From: Verrucomicrobiia bacterium
Lineage (GTDB): Bacteria > Verrucomicrobiota > Verrucomicrobiia > Limisphaerales > JADLHS01
Length of the DNA: 64,000 nucleotides
Assembly: GCA_011525685.1 (NCBI GenBank)
Contig: WYBW01000052.1
Location: forward strand, 1 to 64,000
Direction of reading: 5' to 3'
Shown: one piece after another, positions 43,550-53,101 of the stretch
How the letters are laid out: each line of letters opens with the position of its first letter
Numbering within the stretch: the stretch's first letter is position 1
The notes under the pieces: model-generated
What the model was told of the DNA's origin: nothing
The model's database searches: none
Seen by the model: only the letters and a program-made list of their open reading frames with translations
Program-made: the position numbers and the translations under genes

Positions 43550-44740
43550 TCAAGTCAGCCGCTTGATCAACTCTTCCAGTCCACCCGCCACAGGCTCGAT
43601 TTCGATCGGCCCGGTGGCTTTGCCTCCGGGGGCAGCGGGAGACGCCCCCGGTGCAGATGACGAAATCGGTGACGTGGATTTTCCGGAAGATGAAGGGCGC
43701 TCAGTGCCAGGAGGCGCGTCTTCGTCAGGAGCTTCGTCCTCGGCGCTGGGGACGTGCCACTTGGTGCGTTTGGTCATCCAGGCTTGGTAGCGGTCAAAAC
43801 TCCACATGCCGAATTCGGCACCGGTTTCGAGGGCCTGCGGCAGCTTGAAGAAGTCACGGTTGCGGATGAAGGTCTTCACCGAGGCCGTCGAGCGCAGGAT
43901 TTCACATTCCGGAACGCGGATGTTCAAGTCGGCGCGGTAACGAAGGCGCTGGCAGACGACCCCCACGAGCGAATCCGCGAGTTGGGCGGCAATGTTGTTT
44001 TGAATCTCCGATGGGAAAGCGAGCACGATGCGTTGAAGGGCCTCCGCGCACGTCCCGGAATGAACCGTGGCAAGCACGAGATGACCGGTTTCGGCGGCGT
44101 TCAAGGTGAGGCGCATGGTTTCCGGTTCGCGCATTTCGCCGACCATCAGCACATCCGGATCCTCGCGCAGGGCATCAAGCAGACCCTGCTCGAAAGTGGG
44201 AGTGTCGCGGCCCACTTCGCGCTGGCGAATGAACGCGCGCCGCGGGCGGAAGATGTGTTCGATGGGGCTTTCCAGCGTCAGGACATGGCGTGATTCCGCG
44301 AGGTTGACCTCCTGAATCAGCGCCGCGAGGGTCGAAGATTTTCCGCTCCCGGTGCCGCCGCAGACCAGCACCAGGCCGGTGGTGGGGGCCACGAGCTTTT
44401 TCAGATCCGGGTGCAAATTCAACCGTTCGATCGTCGCTTGAAAGCTGGCCAGCATCCGAATGGCGAAGCCGACGCCGCGGGAAGTATGAAATACGTTGAA
44501 TCGGCAGCGCACGCCTCCCACGGTGCGGGAAAAATCGGCTGACCGTCGTTCGACAAAGTGCGGCCACTCGTGCGTGCCGATGGCCTCCTTGGACCATTCG
44601 AGCAGGAGCGGTCCGGAGAGCGGCTCGCCCACGGTTCGCAGCACACCGCGCACGCGGATGGCGGCGGGCAAACCCGTCTCCATATGCAAGTCGCTTGCCC
44701 CCTGCCCATGGGCGGCGGCGATCAAGGATTCCAGCGTCAT
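43550..44740 (-). CDS. pilT: PilT-type pilus retraction ATPase with acidic/proline-rich tail
   Basis: 396 residues from the ATG at 44740 (TLESLIAAAHGQGASDLHMETG is the standard PilT N-terminus). Longer starts only add shadow sequence. Walker A is GGTGSGKSST (128-137), the Asp-box region includes VLTLESPIEHIF, Walker B is LREDPDVLMVGEMRE (191-205), and the His box is ATVHSGT (224-230). The ATPase core ends near residue 335. The last ~60 residues are acidic and Ser/Pro/Ala-rich and are not typical of PilT. It hydrolyses ATP at the cytoplasmic base of type IV pili to drive retraction. It is not in the pilus operon at 3.9-10.5 kb but may serve that machine. Confidence 0.9.
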   Translation of the reverse strand: MTLESLIAAAHGQGASDLHMETGLPAAIRVRGVLRTVGEPLSGPLLLEWSKEAIGTHEWPHFVERRSADFSRTVGGVRCRFNVFHTSRGVGFAIRMLASFQATIERLNLHPDLKKLVAPTTGLVLVCGGTGSGKSSTLAALIQEVNLAESRHVLTLESPIEHIFRPRRAFIRQREVGRDTPTFEQGLLDALREDPDVLMVGEMREPETMRLTLNAAETGHLVLATVHSGTCAEALQRIVLAFPSEIQNNIAAQLADSLVGVVCQRLRYRADLNIRVPECEILRSTASVKTFIRNRDFFKLPQALETGAEFGMWSFDRYQAWMTKRTKWHVPSAEDEAPDEDAPPGTERPSSSGKSTSPISSSAPGASPAAPGGKATGPIEIEPVAGGLEELIKRLT

Positions 44741-44887
44741 GGCCGCCAAGCTACAACTCTGAGGGCCAGCCGTCGAGTTGCGATGAAGCGGAAACAAGGC
44801 GGAGGTTTCCACCCTTGGCGCTTGAGCGCGAAGCTGGCGGAGGGACGCCCGCCTCATTAGCATGGCCTCGATTCAAGACCACCAAAC

Positions 44888-45781
44888 ATGTTCACAGCGG
44901 AGTCACTTACGATGGGCAGCACAGCAATCCTGGTGCTGACGACCATTTGCTCGTGGATGGGATTTCGCGATCCGGCTTTTCGCGACCGGCATTTGTTTTC
45001 CGTCCAGGAAATCCTGGTGGGAAAGCAGTATCACCGGCTCTTCACCTCCGCCCTGCTGCACGCCGATTGGAATCATCTTCTGTTGAACATGATCACCCTG
45101 TTCTTTTTTGGGCCGCGCTTGGAGTCCGCTTTGGGCATCTGGAATTTCCTGTTGGTTTACCTGGCGGCAATTATGGGTGGAAGCGTGCTTTCCTTGTGGC
45201 TTCACCGGCATCACGAGTACACGGCGTACGGTGCTTCGGGAGGCGTTTGCGGACTGGTCTTCAGTCATATCCTGCTGTTTCCAGGCGGCAAGCTCATGCT
45301 GTTTCCTTTGCCGATGGGTGTGCCGTCCTGGCTTTACGCGGTGCTCTTTCTGGGCGGCTCGATGCTGGCGCTCAAACGACAGGCCGACAACGTGGGCCAT
45401 GACGCGCACCTCGGCGGCGCGGTGATTGGGCTTTGGACGACCGCCGCCTTGGAGCCGGACAGTGTGCGGATGCATCCCGGTCTGTTTCTGGGGATTTCCA
45501 TGGCCGCTGTGGTGCTCATGGTATATCGCATCAGGAATCCACTGTTCCTGCCGCTGTCCGGTTTTCGGTTGCACAAGCCAGGCTGTGAGCGCAAGCCGAC
45601 CAAGCCTCTGGCGAAGCCGGGTCAGGCGGTCGAGTTGGATGCGATCTTGGAGAAGATTTCACGAGACGGGATGGAGAGCCTCAGTCGCGAGGAGAAGGCC
45701 CGGCTCAATGCCGCGGCCGAGGAGCTTCAGCGTCGGGGAGATTCCTCCCGGTCGGACAGGGACTCAGACTCAGGATCCTGA
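44888..45781 (+). CDS. Rhomboid intramembrane serine protease with C-terminal cytosolic motif
   Basis: A 297-residue multi-pass protein. HADWNHLLLNM (58-68) is the rhomboid HxxxN-type motif, YGASGGVCG (114-122) has the catalytic Ser117, and GHDAHLGGAVIG (170-181) has the catalytic His174, so the dyad is complete. Six or so membrane helices span residues 12-225. The cytosolic tail ends in a small helical motif (LDAILEKISRDGMESLSREEKARLNAAAEEL), seen also in the neighbouring rhomboid and common in a group of bacterial rhomboids (DUF6576-like). It cleaves membrane-anchored substrates, unknown here. An ATG at 44912 is an alternative start. It converges on the second rhomboid (36 bases between stops). 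Confidence 0.9.
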   Translation: MFTAESLTMGSTAILVLTTICSWMGFRDPAFRDRHLFSVQEILVGKQYHRLFTSALLHADWNHLLLNMITLFFFGPRLESALGIWNFLLVYLAAIMGGSVLSLWLHRHHEYTAYGASGGVCGLVFSHILLFPGGKLMLFPLPMGVPSWLYAVLFLGGSMLALKRQADNVGHDAHLGGAVIGLWTTAALEPDSVRMHPGLFLGISMAAVVLMVYRIRNPLFLPLSGFRLHKPGCERKPTKPLAKPGQAVELDAILEKISRDGMESLSREEKARLNAAAEELQRRGDSSRSDRDSDSGS

Positions 45782-45817
45782 GCGCAATGGAGATTTGCGG
45801 CGGTTGAAGATTCAAGC

Positions 45818-46741
45818 CTAATGCTTGGTCATCTTCTTGCGCGCGGCCTCCAGGATGCGGCGCTCGCGTTCGGTCAGGCTTTGGATGCCATGGGCCGATA
45901 TCTTGTCGAGAATCGGGTCCACTTCCTTGCTGATGAACTCTTCGGGAGGGAGGTCAGGCTCCGTTTCCGCGGTGGGTTGCGGCCAGGCACGCCCACGCAG
46001 GGAGGCGGCACGGACGAGTTCCCGTTTGCGCTGGCGGGATTGCAGGGGTTTCCAGCGGCGCAGGCGTTCGAACAGGCTGTCCCAGGGCAATTGCGCGTAG
46101 TCGTGATGCCAGCCCATCCTGACCCAGGCAACCCCGGCCAGGATGCCGCCAAGATGCGCCCCGTGCGCCACGTGGTCATCGCCCGGGATCAGGATAAACA
46201 GGACCGTCGCTGCGATCATCAGCGGCAGGAAGTAAACGGCGCGGATTGGCAGCACGAAAAACAAGTAAATCGTGCTTTGGGGGTTGAGCAGGGCGAACGC
46301 TCCCACCAGGCCGCACAGACCGGCGGAAGCGCCAACCGTTGTGCCGGCGAACCGCTCGGAAATCAGCCCCAGCAGAATCTGGACGATGCCGCCGGCGAAA
46401 CCACTGAACAAATACAGGCTCAGGAAGGTTCGTTTGCCGAGCAGGGTTTCCAGTGGCCGCCCGAAAAAGAAGAGGACCAGTGAATTGAGCAGCAGATGGC
46501 CGAAGCCGCCGTGCATGAACTGGAAGGTGAGCAACTGCCAGAGAAAGCCGCGTTTCAAGCCTTCGACGCTCAACGCACCGTATTCCAGAAAGAACCGGTT
46601 GAGTCCGCCCGTGTTTTGGATCAGGAACACCAGGACGTTGAGAATCAGGATAACCAGCCAGGCCGGCAGCGGCGGAATCGTGCCGAATCGCCCGGATGGG
46701 GCGCGCATATAGTCCCGGTCCTCAAGCATGACACGTGACAT
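45818..46741 (-). CDS. Second rhomboid intramembrane protease
   Basis: A 307-residue multi-pass protein. FMHGGFGHLLLNSL (76-89) is the HxxxxHxxxN segment, TVGASAGLCGL (135-145) holds the probable catalytic Ser139, and VAHGAHLGGILAG (191-203) the catalytic His. About six membrane helices lie between residues 27 and 210. The soluble tail (210-307) ends VDPILDKISAHGIQSLTERERRILEAA, the same helical motif as in the adjacent rhomboid. The shared motif suggests both arose from related ancestors, although overall similarity is modest. ATG at 46741 is used, with an ATG at 46729 possible. Substrates unknown. Confidence 0.9.
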   Translation of the reverse strand: MSRVMLEDRDYMRAPSGRFGTIPPLPAWLVILILNVLVFLIQNTGGLNRFFLEYGALSVEGLKRGFLWQLLTFQFMHGGFGHLLLNSLVLFFFGRPLETLLGKRTFLSLYLFSGFAGGIVQILLGLISERFAGTTVGASAGLCGLVGAFALLNPQSTIYLFFVLPIRAVYFLPLMIAATVLFILIPGDDHVAHGAHLGGILAGVAWVRMGWHHDYAQLPWDSLFERLRRWKPLQSRQRKRELVRAASLRGRAWPQPTAETEPDLPPEEFISKEVDPILDKISAHGIQSLTERERRILEAARKKMTKH

Positions 46742-46851
46742 TAGGCGGCGTGGCCCGGTTTTTCAACGTCGAATTGCTGAAGCGGAACTCAAAGCCCTGA
46801 TTGGTCATGGGTCTGATGACCGGTGATCGTCGGGCGGACGCGCCTGTCTCC

Positions 46852-47778
46852 TCAACCCAGGAGCACTGTCCTGATCCCCGGACGGATGGCTGACAGGAGT
46901 CTCTCGCCCTCTTTGCCCAAGACCAGCAGGGCGGTGGACAGCGCGTCCGCTTCGGTAGCCGAAGGCAACACCACCGCCGCCAAACGGGCGCGATCCACGG
47001 GATATCCCGTGCGCGGGTCGAGGACATGGCCCAGCGTCTTTCCGTCGGCTACGAATTGTCGTCCCCAGACCGCAGATACCGAGAGCGCTTCGTCACACAG
47101 CGATACCGGTTGCGGCCAGGCATGGTCCTCTTCATCCGCAGAGGTTGCCGGAGATTCAGGCTCTTGTTCCGACCCTGGTGGGCGCTCGATGGCAACTTTC
47201 CAAGCCTCAGCCTCCAGCGGACGGCCGATGGCGAAGACCGTGCTTGTCCCCCCGTGGATGAGCGCGCGGGTGACACCAGCGGCGCGAAGCAGTTCCGCCG
47301 CCTGGCCGACGGCGTAACCTTTGCCGATGGCCCCAAGGTCCAGCATCACTCCTTCCCGCGTGAAACGAACCGTGAAAAAGCGGTCATCCAGTTGAACGTG
47401 CGACATGCCCACGCACGCCCGCGCGGCAGCAAGTTCCTCGGAAGCCGGGATCTTTCCCTTGGCAGCCATGAAGCCCCAGCAGCGGACCAATGGCGCAATC
47501 GTGACGTCAAACGCCCCGCCCGTCGCCTGATGCAGTTGTTGCGCCTGCTCAAGCAACTTGAAAACCTCCGGCGTCACCCTCACTGGCTCGCGGGCGGCGC
47601 GCGCGTTTACCTGGGCAATCTCGCTGCCGGGACGGTAGAGGCTGAGTTGGTTCTCCAACCGGTCAACTTCATCGAGAGCCTCCTCGCCCGCGGAGCGCAG
47701 AGCGGCCAGATTGTCGCCGTGAAGCACGATTTCAAATCGAGTCGCCATGGCATGGCGGGCCAGCGTGACAGTATGCAT
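46852..47778 (-). CDS. apbE: FAD:protein FMN transferase
   Basis: A 308-residue ApbE family flavin transferase, which attaches FMN from FAD to Thr/Ser residues of target proteins such as NqrB/NqrC and RnfG/RnfD. Motifs: HAMATRFEIVLHG at the N-terminus, ENQLSLYRPGSEIAQVNA, TGGAFDVTIAPLVRCWGF, VMLDLGAIGKGYAVGQAAELLRAAG, ALIHGGTSTVFAIG and LGHVLDPRTGYPV with the Mg-binding/flavin-contact region at the end. An acidic Glu/Pro-rich loop (about 203-225) replaces a usually shorter connection. No signal peptide or lipobox is seen, unlike many ApbE proteins, so it may be cytosolic or start elsewhere. A weak GGTCAT/ATGACC hairpin lies just downstream at 46803-46821. Confidence 0.92.
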   Translation of the reverse strand: MHTVTLARHAMATRFEIVLHGDNLAALRSAGEEALDEVDRLENQLSLYRPGSEIAQVNARAAREPVRVTPEVFKLLEQAQQLHQATGGAFDVTIAPLVRCWGFMAAKGKIPASEELAAARACVGMSHVQLDDRFFTVRFTREGVMLDLGAIGKGYAVGQAAELLRAAGVTRALIHGGTSTVFAIGRPLEAEAWKVAIERPPGSEQEPESPATSADEEDHAWPQPVSLCDEALSVSAVWGRQFVADGKTLGHVLDPRTGYPVDRARLAAVVLPSATEADALSTALLVLGKEGERLLSAIRPGIRTVLLG

Positions 47779-47869
47779 GGGCTATTCAGGGCCGGTTTCT
47801 CTTGCTCTTGCTCTTAGTCACGACTGCCGGAGTTTCATGTGAGGATGACGATCAAGATTAAGAAAGCAA

Positions 47870-47899
47870 AAGGCCGGACGCACGAATGCGCCCGGCCTT
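47870..47899 (-). terminator. Rho-independent terminator of the Gfo/Idh/MocA gene
   Basis: AAGGCCGG (47870-47877) pairs with CCGGCCTT (47892-47899), extended by CGC/GCG across one mismatch around a 6-base loop. Read on the minus strand it follows the stop at 47916 by 16 bases and runs into CCTTTTGCTTTCTT, a good U-rich tail. Confidence 0.75.
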
Positions 47900-47915
47900 C
47901 ATGCTGAGATCAAGG

Positions 47916-49301
47916 TCAGGAGAGTTCCGTCGAGCCGTAAGTCAGCGGCTTGACTTCCTTGCCGTCGGCGGTGGTGACCTTGCGCGTCTTCTCGTCGAAG
48001 AGGCAGGCGACCTTCAACCGGTCAGACATTTCCGCCAGGGAAATGACCGTCTGCGCGCGCACAGCGAGGTCAATGCCGCAGTTCGGCTGTTTGTTGGCGC
48101 GGATGGAGTCGAACCAGTTCTTGTGATGCACGCCGATGTCCTCGACGGGTTTGAGGCCGTCGAAGGTTTCCGGGTCAATCTCGTCGGCGAACGGCGCTTC
48201 GGGCAGAATCTGAATGCGTTCACCCGCGTTGCCGATGATCAACGAGGCATGGTGGCCATAAATGGCGAACTCGGGGCTGCGGGCGTTGACGGTGCTGCTG
48301 GCCAGCACGAGCGAAACGCCGCTGGGGAATTCCACCAGGATTTGAACGTGTTCCGGCACATCGCGTTCCGGCGTGTCCGGCGTGTTCTTGTCCGTATGCA
48401 CGTTCTTGGTGCCGATGCAAACGACCCGCGAGGGGAACTCCGGCTTGCCGGTGGCCAGCATGAGCGGCAACAGGCGGTGCGGGATCAGATCGCCCAGCAG
48501 ACCGGCGCAATACGGATAGTACTTGCGCCAACGGAAGTAGTGGTCGGGGTTGAAGGGAATGCGTTTTTTGACCGGGCCGAGCCATTTTTCCCAATCGGCG
48601 TTATCGGCCTTGAAATCCTCGAGGATCGGGTAGTTCCACTCGCCCTTGGTGTTGTTGCGGCAGTAATAACCCTGCGCCCAGACGAGTTGGCCGATCTTGC
48701 CCTCGTTGATCATCTTGGCGGCGGTGTGCCACGCTTGAGCGGAGCAACCTTGCGAGCCGACTTGCAGGATCTTCTTGGTGGCTTTCACCTTGTCATGCAC
48801 CGCCAGGGCCTCGTCGAGATAACGCGTCATCGGTTTCTCGCAATAGACGTGTTTGCCCGACTCGACCGCCGCGATGATGGCGTCGGCATGGATGGGGTCG
48901 TGCGTGGCAATCACCACGGCGTCAATGTCCTTTTGCTCGATGAGTTTCCGGTAGTCGCCGTGCGCCGTGACCTTGGCGCCGGGATTATCCTTTTCGATGA
49001 AGTCCTTGGCGGTGCCGGTGCGCTTGGTCCACACGTCGCACACCGAGGTGAGCGCGACGTTGTTGGCCGAGGCGTTGCTCTTCATGATGCGGACGTGGGC
49101 GTTCATGCCCTGGCCGCCGACGCCGATGAAGCCCACCGTGATGCGGTCATTGGCGCCGATGACCCGCCCGGTGGCCGGCGCCTGGCCGTAAACGGTGTTC
49201 TTGAAGAGGGGAGTGGCGGCAACCGCGGCCGCGGCCGTGGCGGTCGTGCGAATGAATTGCCGGCGTGTGGACTTGCTGGATGTGTTTTGAGTCGGTTTCA
49301 T
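47916..49301 (-). CDS. Tat-exported Gfo/Idh/MocA family oxidoreductase
   Basis: A 461-residue protein with a twin-arginine signal (STRRQFIRTTATAAAAVAATPLF) cut near VYGQA. The Rossmann fold begins ITVGFIGVGGQGMNAHVRIM, and DAVVIATHDPIHADAIIAAVESGKHVYCEKPMTRYLDEA holds the family's EKP motif, whose lysine is catalytic. The C-terminal alpha/beta domain follows. Such exported enzymes bind NAD(P) tightly and oxidise sugars or polyols in the periplasm. They are numerous in Verrucomicrobiota and Planctomycetota. Substrate unknown. It is a monocistronic unit with its own terminator. Confidence 0.9.
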   Translation of the reverse strand: MKPTQNTSSKSTRRQFIRTTATAAAAVAATPLFKNTVYGQAPATGRVIGANDRITVGFIGVGGQGMNAHVRIMKSNASANNVALTSVCDVWTKRTGTAKDFIEKDNPGAKVTAHGDYRKLIEQKDIDAVVIATHDPIHADAIIAAVESGKHVYCEKPMTRYLDEALAVHDKVKATKKILQVGSQGCSAQAWHTAAKMINEGKIGQLVWAQGYYCRNNTKGEWNYPILEDFKADNADWEKWLGPVKKRIPFNPDHYFRWRKYYPYCAGLLGDLIPHRLLPLMLATGKPEFPSRVVCIGTKNVHTDKNTPDTPERDVPEHVQILVEFPSGVSLVLASSTVNARSPEFAIYGHHASLIIGNAGERIQILPEAPFADEIDPETFDGLKPVEDIGVHHKNWFDSIRANKQPNCGIDLAVRAQTVISLAEMSDRLKVACLFDEKTRKVTTADGKEVKPLTYGSTELS

Positions 49302-49443
49302 TTCAGTAGCAGGTTAAATGTCACTGTTCCTAGGGACGAAGCATAGGCCAACTTAATTCGCGGTCAATCAAACAAACGACACGCATGAACATGCGGTGTC
49401 TGTCTGGGAAGGACGGCCTGGCCGATTTCGTAACTCGTTTGCT

Positions 49444-50043
49444 TCAGTTGACTTGCTCCTCGGGGAGGCGTCGGTGCCACCACAGCATCAGCTCCAGTCC
49501 GGTGCGATTCGGATAGGAGCGCGGCACCCACTCCGCTTGCAGGTCAAAGTGAGGGGAGAAGCGTTGCCACAATTCCTGGCGGGTCGTGCCAAAGGGAGGG
49601 CCGTCACGGTCTGGAATCAGGTAGTTGACCGCCAGAAAATGGCCGCCGGGTTTAAGCCAGCGCAGGACGGCGTTTACGTAAAGCTCCCGTTCGATGGGCT
49701 GGATGGCGCAGAACAACGTGTGCTCGAACAACCAGTCGAACGGAAAGGGAGGTTCCTCGCGCAAGAAATCAAGCTGGCGGAATTCGGCCTGCAATCCCGC
49801 CGCACGGGTCCGCTCCCGGCCGAGACGAATGGCGCTTGGAGCGATGTCATAGCCGTATGCTCGGAATCCCGCCTTGGCCCACTCGCGCACGTCGTGGCCC
49901 GTGCCGCAGCCCGGAACGCAGACCGTCTCGCCCGGCAGGTTGGGGTTTGACGTGAGAAAGTCCACCAAACCCGGCGAAGGGGCGCCCTTCTCCCAGGGCA
50001 TTTCGCGGGTTTGGTAACGTTCTTCCCAATACTGCTGGCTCAT
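49444..50043 (-). CDS. TPMT-like class I SAM-dependent methyltransferase
   Basis: A 199-residue protein of the thiopurine methyltransferase-type group. YWEERYQTREMPWEKGAPSPGLVDFL is the typical N-terminal W-x-x-R/P-W region, VCVPGCGTGHDVREWAKAGF is the SAM-binding motif I, and GYDIAPSAIRLGRER, FDWLFEHTLFCAI and GGHFLAVNY complete the fold. Bacterial members methylate thiols, selenium or halides, and the natural substrate here is unknown. Length is typical. It sits alone between the Gfo/Idh gene and lolD. Confidence 0.85.
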   Translation of the reverse strand: MSQQYWEERYQTREMPWEKGAPSPGLVDFLTSNPNLPGETVCVPGCGTGHDVREWAKAGFRAYGYDIAPSAIRLGRERTRAAGLQAEFRQLDFLREEPPFPFDWLFEHTLFCAIQPIERELYVNAVLRWLKPGGHFLAVNYLIPDRDGPPFGTTRQELWQRFSPHFDLQAEWVPRSYPNRTGLELMLWWHRRLPEEQVN

Positions 50044-50138
50044 GAGGAGGCCGGTTCTTTTTACGTTTTGCGTCTAGTGCTTGAGGATGGCGTCGTGAGG
50101 TTAGGAATTGCTGGGCGTCATCCGAAACACGCAGCAAG

Positions 50139-50805
<667 letters not shown>

Positions 50806-50813
<8 letters not shown>

Positions 50814-52080
50814 GGCGCAAGGCCTCCACGGGATTCATGCGACTGGCGTGCCACGAGGGAAATGCCGCCGCGAGCAGGCAGATGACCAACGACCCGCCGC
50901 AGATGATGGCAATATCACCGGGAACCAGCAGCGCCGGGAGTTCGGAGAAGCCGTAAATTTCCGCGGGAAACAGTTCCAGACCCGTCAGCCGCCGCATAAA
51001 GGCCAGAAAGTTGTTGCGGTAGGTCAGGGCCAACATGCCCATGCCAAACCCGGCGAAGACCCCCAGCACACTGACGATCAGGCTCTGGCCCAGAAACACC
51101 CACATCACCTGCCGGTTCGACGCGCCGAGCGCCTTCAACAATCCGATCTCGCGGGTCTTCATCACGATGAACGTGATCAGCGTGCAGGTGATCCCAAACG
51201 CCGCCACCAGGACGATGAAGAACAGGATGTAGAGCATCACGTTCTTCTCCGCCATCACGGCCATCATCAACGGGCTTTCCTCCATCCAGGTGCGCACGTC
51301 GAACCCCGGGCCGAGCGTTCCGGCCAGTTCGCGGGCGATGCGGTGGGCCTGATAAGGGTCACGCACGGCCACCGTCAGGGCGTGGATGCTGTCGCTGTCC
51401 TCCAGATCATACAGCGCCTGCGCGTCCTGCAGGGAGGCGATGACGACCGTGGCGTTGAACTCGAAATAGCCGGCGTCGAAGACGCCCCGGATTTCGTAGT
51501 CGGACGCCAGCACGGCCACGCCCTCGTCCTTGCCGCGGCTGGCTTCCATCCGCTTCAAGTCCTCCGGTGAATACACCGCCACGCGGTCGCCGATGCCCAA
51601 CTGCATCTGGTCGGCAAAGACGGTGCCCACGACCAGGCCGTGGTCCTCCAAGTCGAACGTGCCGGCGACGAGATTGGAAATCAGGTTGCTGACCCTGGCC
51701 TCGGCCTCGGGTTGAACGCCGCGCACCCACGGCGCGGCGACCAGGGCCTGGCCGTTCGGTGGCTGAGTCTTGACCATCACTTGTGCCAGCACCAACGGGG
51801 CGACGCCCTTCACCTGTGAGTGTTCCGCCACAGTGCGGGCCACCGACTCGTAATTCTCCAGGGTGCGGCCCTGGGCGAGGATTTTTAGATGCGCGTTGAA
51901 ACCGAACATCCGTTCCTTCAAATCGTGATCGAAACCGCTCATCACACTGATGACAATGATGAGGACGGCCACGCCGAGCATGACGCCAATGATGGAGATC
52001 AGCGTGATGACTGAAACGAAAGTCCGTTTGGGCCGCAGATAACGCAGGGCCAGCAGCAATTCAAACGGCAAACGCGACAT
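50806..52080 (-). CDS. lolC: LolC/E-type lipoprotein-releasing permease
   Basis: 424 residues from the ATG at 52080 (MSRLPFELLLALRYLRPKR...). The frame stays open upstream but only over the antisense of the prepilin gene. Architecture is that of LolC/LolE/MacB: TM1 at about 20-47, a large periplasmic MacB-PCD domain (about 48-265, including GFDHDLKERMFGFNAHLKI), then three membrane helices (about 270-410) with the coupling segment TREIGLLKALGASNRQV that contacts LolD. Only one permease is present in this pair, so it may act as a homodimer (LolF-like), or a partner lies elsewhere. Translationally coupled to lolD. Confidence 0.9.
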
Positions 52081-52208
52081 GGGTGGCAGGCTAGACTTGC
52101 CGCGTGAGGGTGTCAACGGAGCGGCAGGCATGAATCGCTCCGCCGCGCGGGTAAAGCCCAAGCGTTTCGACTCTTTTCCGTGATTGGCGCGAGCAATGCC
52201 TTCCTGGA

Positions 52209-52958
52209 CTACTGAGGAGTTTTCATGGAGCGGACGCTCCAATCGTAATACAGATACTGCCGCAACGCGGGCCGCTTGCTGCCATGCACCGGCTCCTTGG
52301 GAATGTAATCGAAGTAGGTCGCCGAGGTGATCCCAAAGCTGGTCAGCAATTGCACGTCGCAATCGGTCATGGCCCACGTGTCCGCCGGGCGGCGGATGGC
52401 GCTGGCCTTTTTGTTGGGCGCGAACGGATTGTTGGGCCGGCCAAAGGGGAATTGCACCACGTCCGCGCCTAACGGCGGGTCGTTGGTGATGGTGCTCAAC
52501 GAAAAATAACTGACCGGCACGTAGAGCGGCGGATTGGGCGGCGTCCTGGGCAGCCGCTTGAGCGAGCCGGGGCACATGGCCACCACCGCCGTGCGCACGA
52601 TGGGCGACGGCGGGGGAATCGAAAGATACGTGGTCAGATAAGCGGCCAGCGAACCATTGTAACGATTCGGGTCCAAGGGCATGGTGGGATTGGCATCCTG
52701 ATAGGTGAAGAACATGCCCGTCCAGCACGGGCCGGGCAGCAGGTCGTTGTAATCGCTGGTGTACATCGCGATGGCATAGCCGATTTGTTTGAGGTTGCTC
52801 GTGCAGTTTGCCTGTTCGGCTTTCTGTTTGGCCCTGGCCAATGCTGGAAGGAGCATTGCCGCCAGGATGGCGATGATGGCGATGACCACCAGCAACTCAA
52901 TGAGGGTAAATGCGCGTCGCCGCGTTGGCGAAATCGGATGAAGCCTGGCGTCCTGCAT
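52209..52958 (-). CDS. Prepilin with type II/IV cleavage-methylation leader
   Basis: 249 residues from the ATG at 52958. The basic leader [16 protein letters not shown] is followed by [24 protein letters not shown]. Here the residue before Phe is Ala, a tolerated substitute for the usual Gly at -1, and Glu is at +5. The helix continues [36 protein letters not shown], the pattern of verrucomicrobial/planctomycete general-secretion pseudopilins. The C-terminal domain lacks the H-X9-DG motif seen in the prepilin at the window's left end. The longer start at 53105 overlaps the rpoD 3' end and is unlikely. It starts 143 bases after rpoD and may be cotranscribed. Confidence 0.85.
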   Translation of the reverse strand: MQDARLHPISPTRRRAFTLIELLVVIAIIAILAAMLLPALARAKQKAEQANCTSNLKQIGYAIAMYTSDYNDLLPGPCWTGMFFTYQDANPTMPLDPNRYNGSLAAYLTTYLSIPPPSPIVRTAVVAMCPGSLKRLPRTPPNPPLYVPVSYFSLSTITNDPPLGADVVQFPFGRPNNPFAPNKKASAIRRPADTWAMTDCDVQLLTSFGITSATYFDYIPKEPVHGSKRPALRQYLYYDWSVRSMKTPQ

Positions 52959-53101
52959 GTTCTCTAATTTGGTGTTACCATGCCTCCGGATTGGCTGATT
53001 CGCAAATCTGGCCGGGCCTTGGTGCGAGCGGACCGTGGCCGCCGGCCAGCTCAAGTCGAGGCTGTTGCAGGCCAGACGTGAACCTCCGTCGAGGGGTGGC
53101 C

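Noticed and set aside
46803-46821. GGTCAT/ATGACC inverted repeat downstream of apbE as terminator
   Set aside because: Short stem without a U-rich tail. Mentioned in the apbE entry but not called as a feature.
52081-52728. N-terminal extension of the LolC frame by 216 codons
   Set aside because: It overlaps the prepilin gene in another frame, and the canonical LolC start (MSRLPFELLLALRYL) is at 52080.
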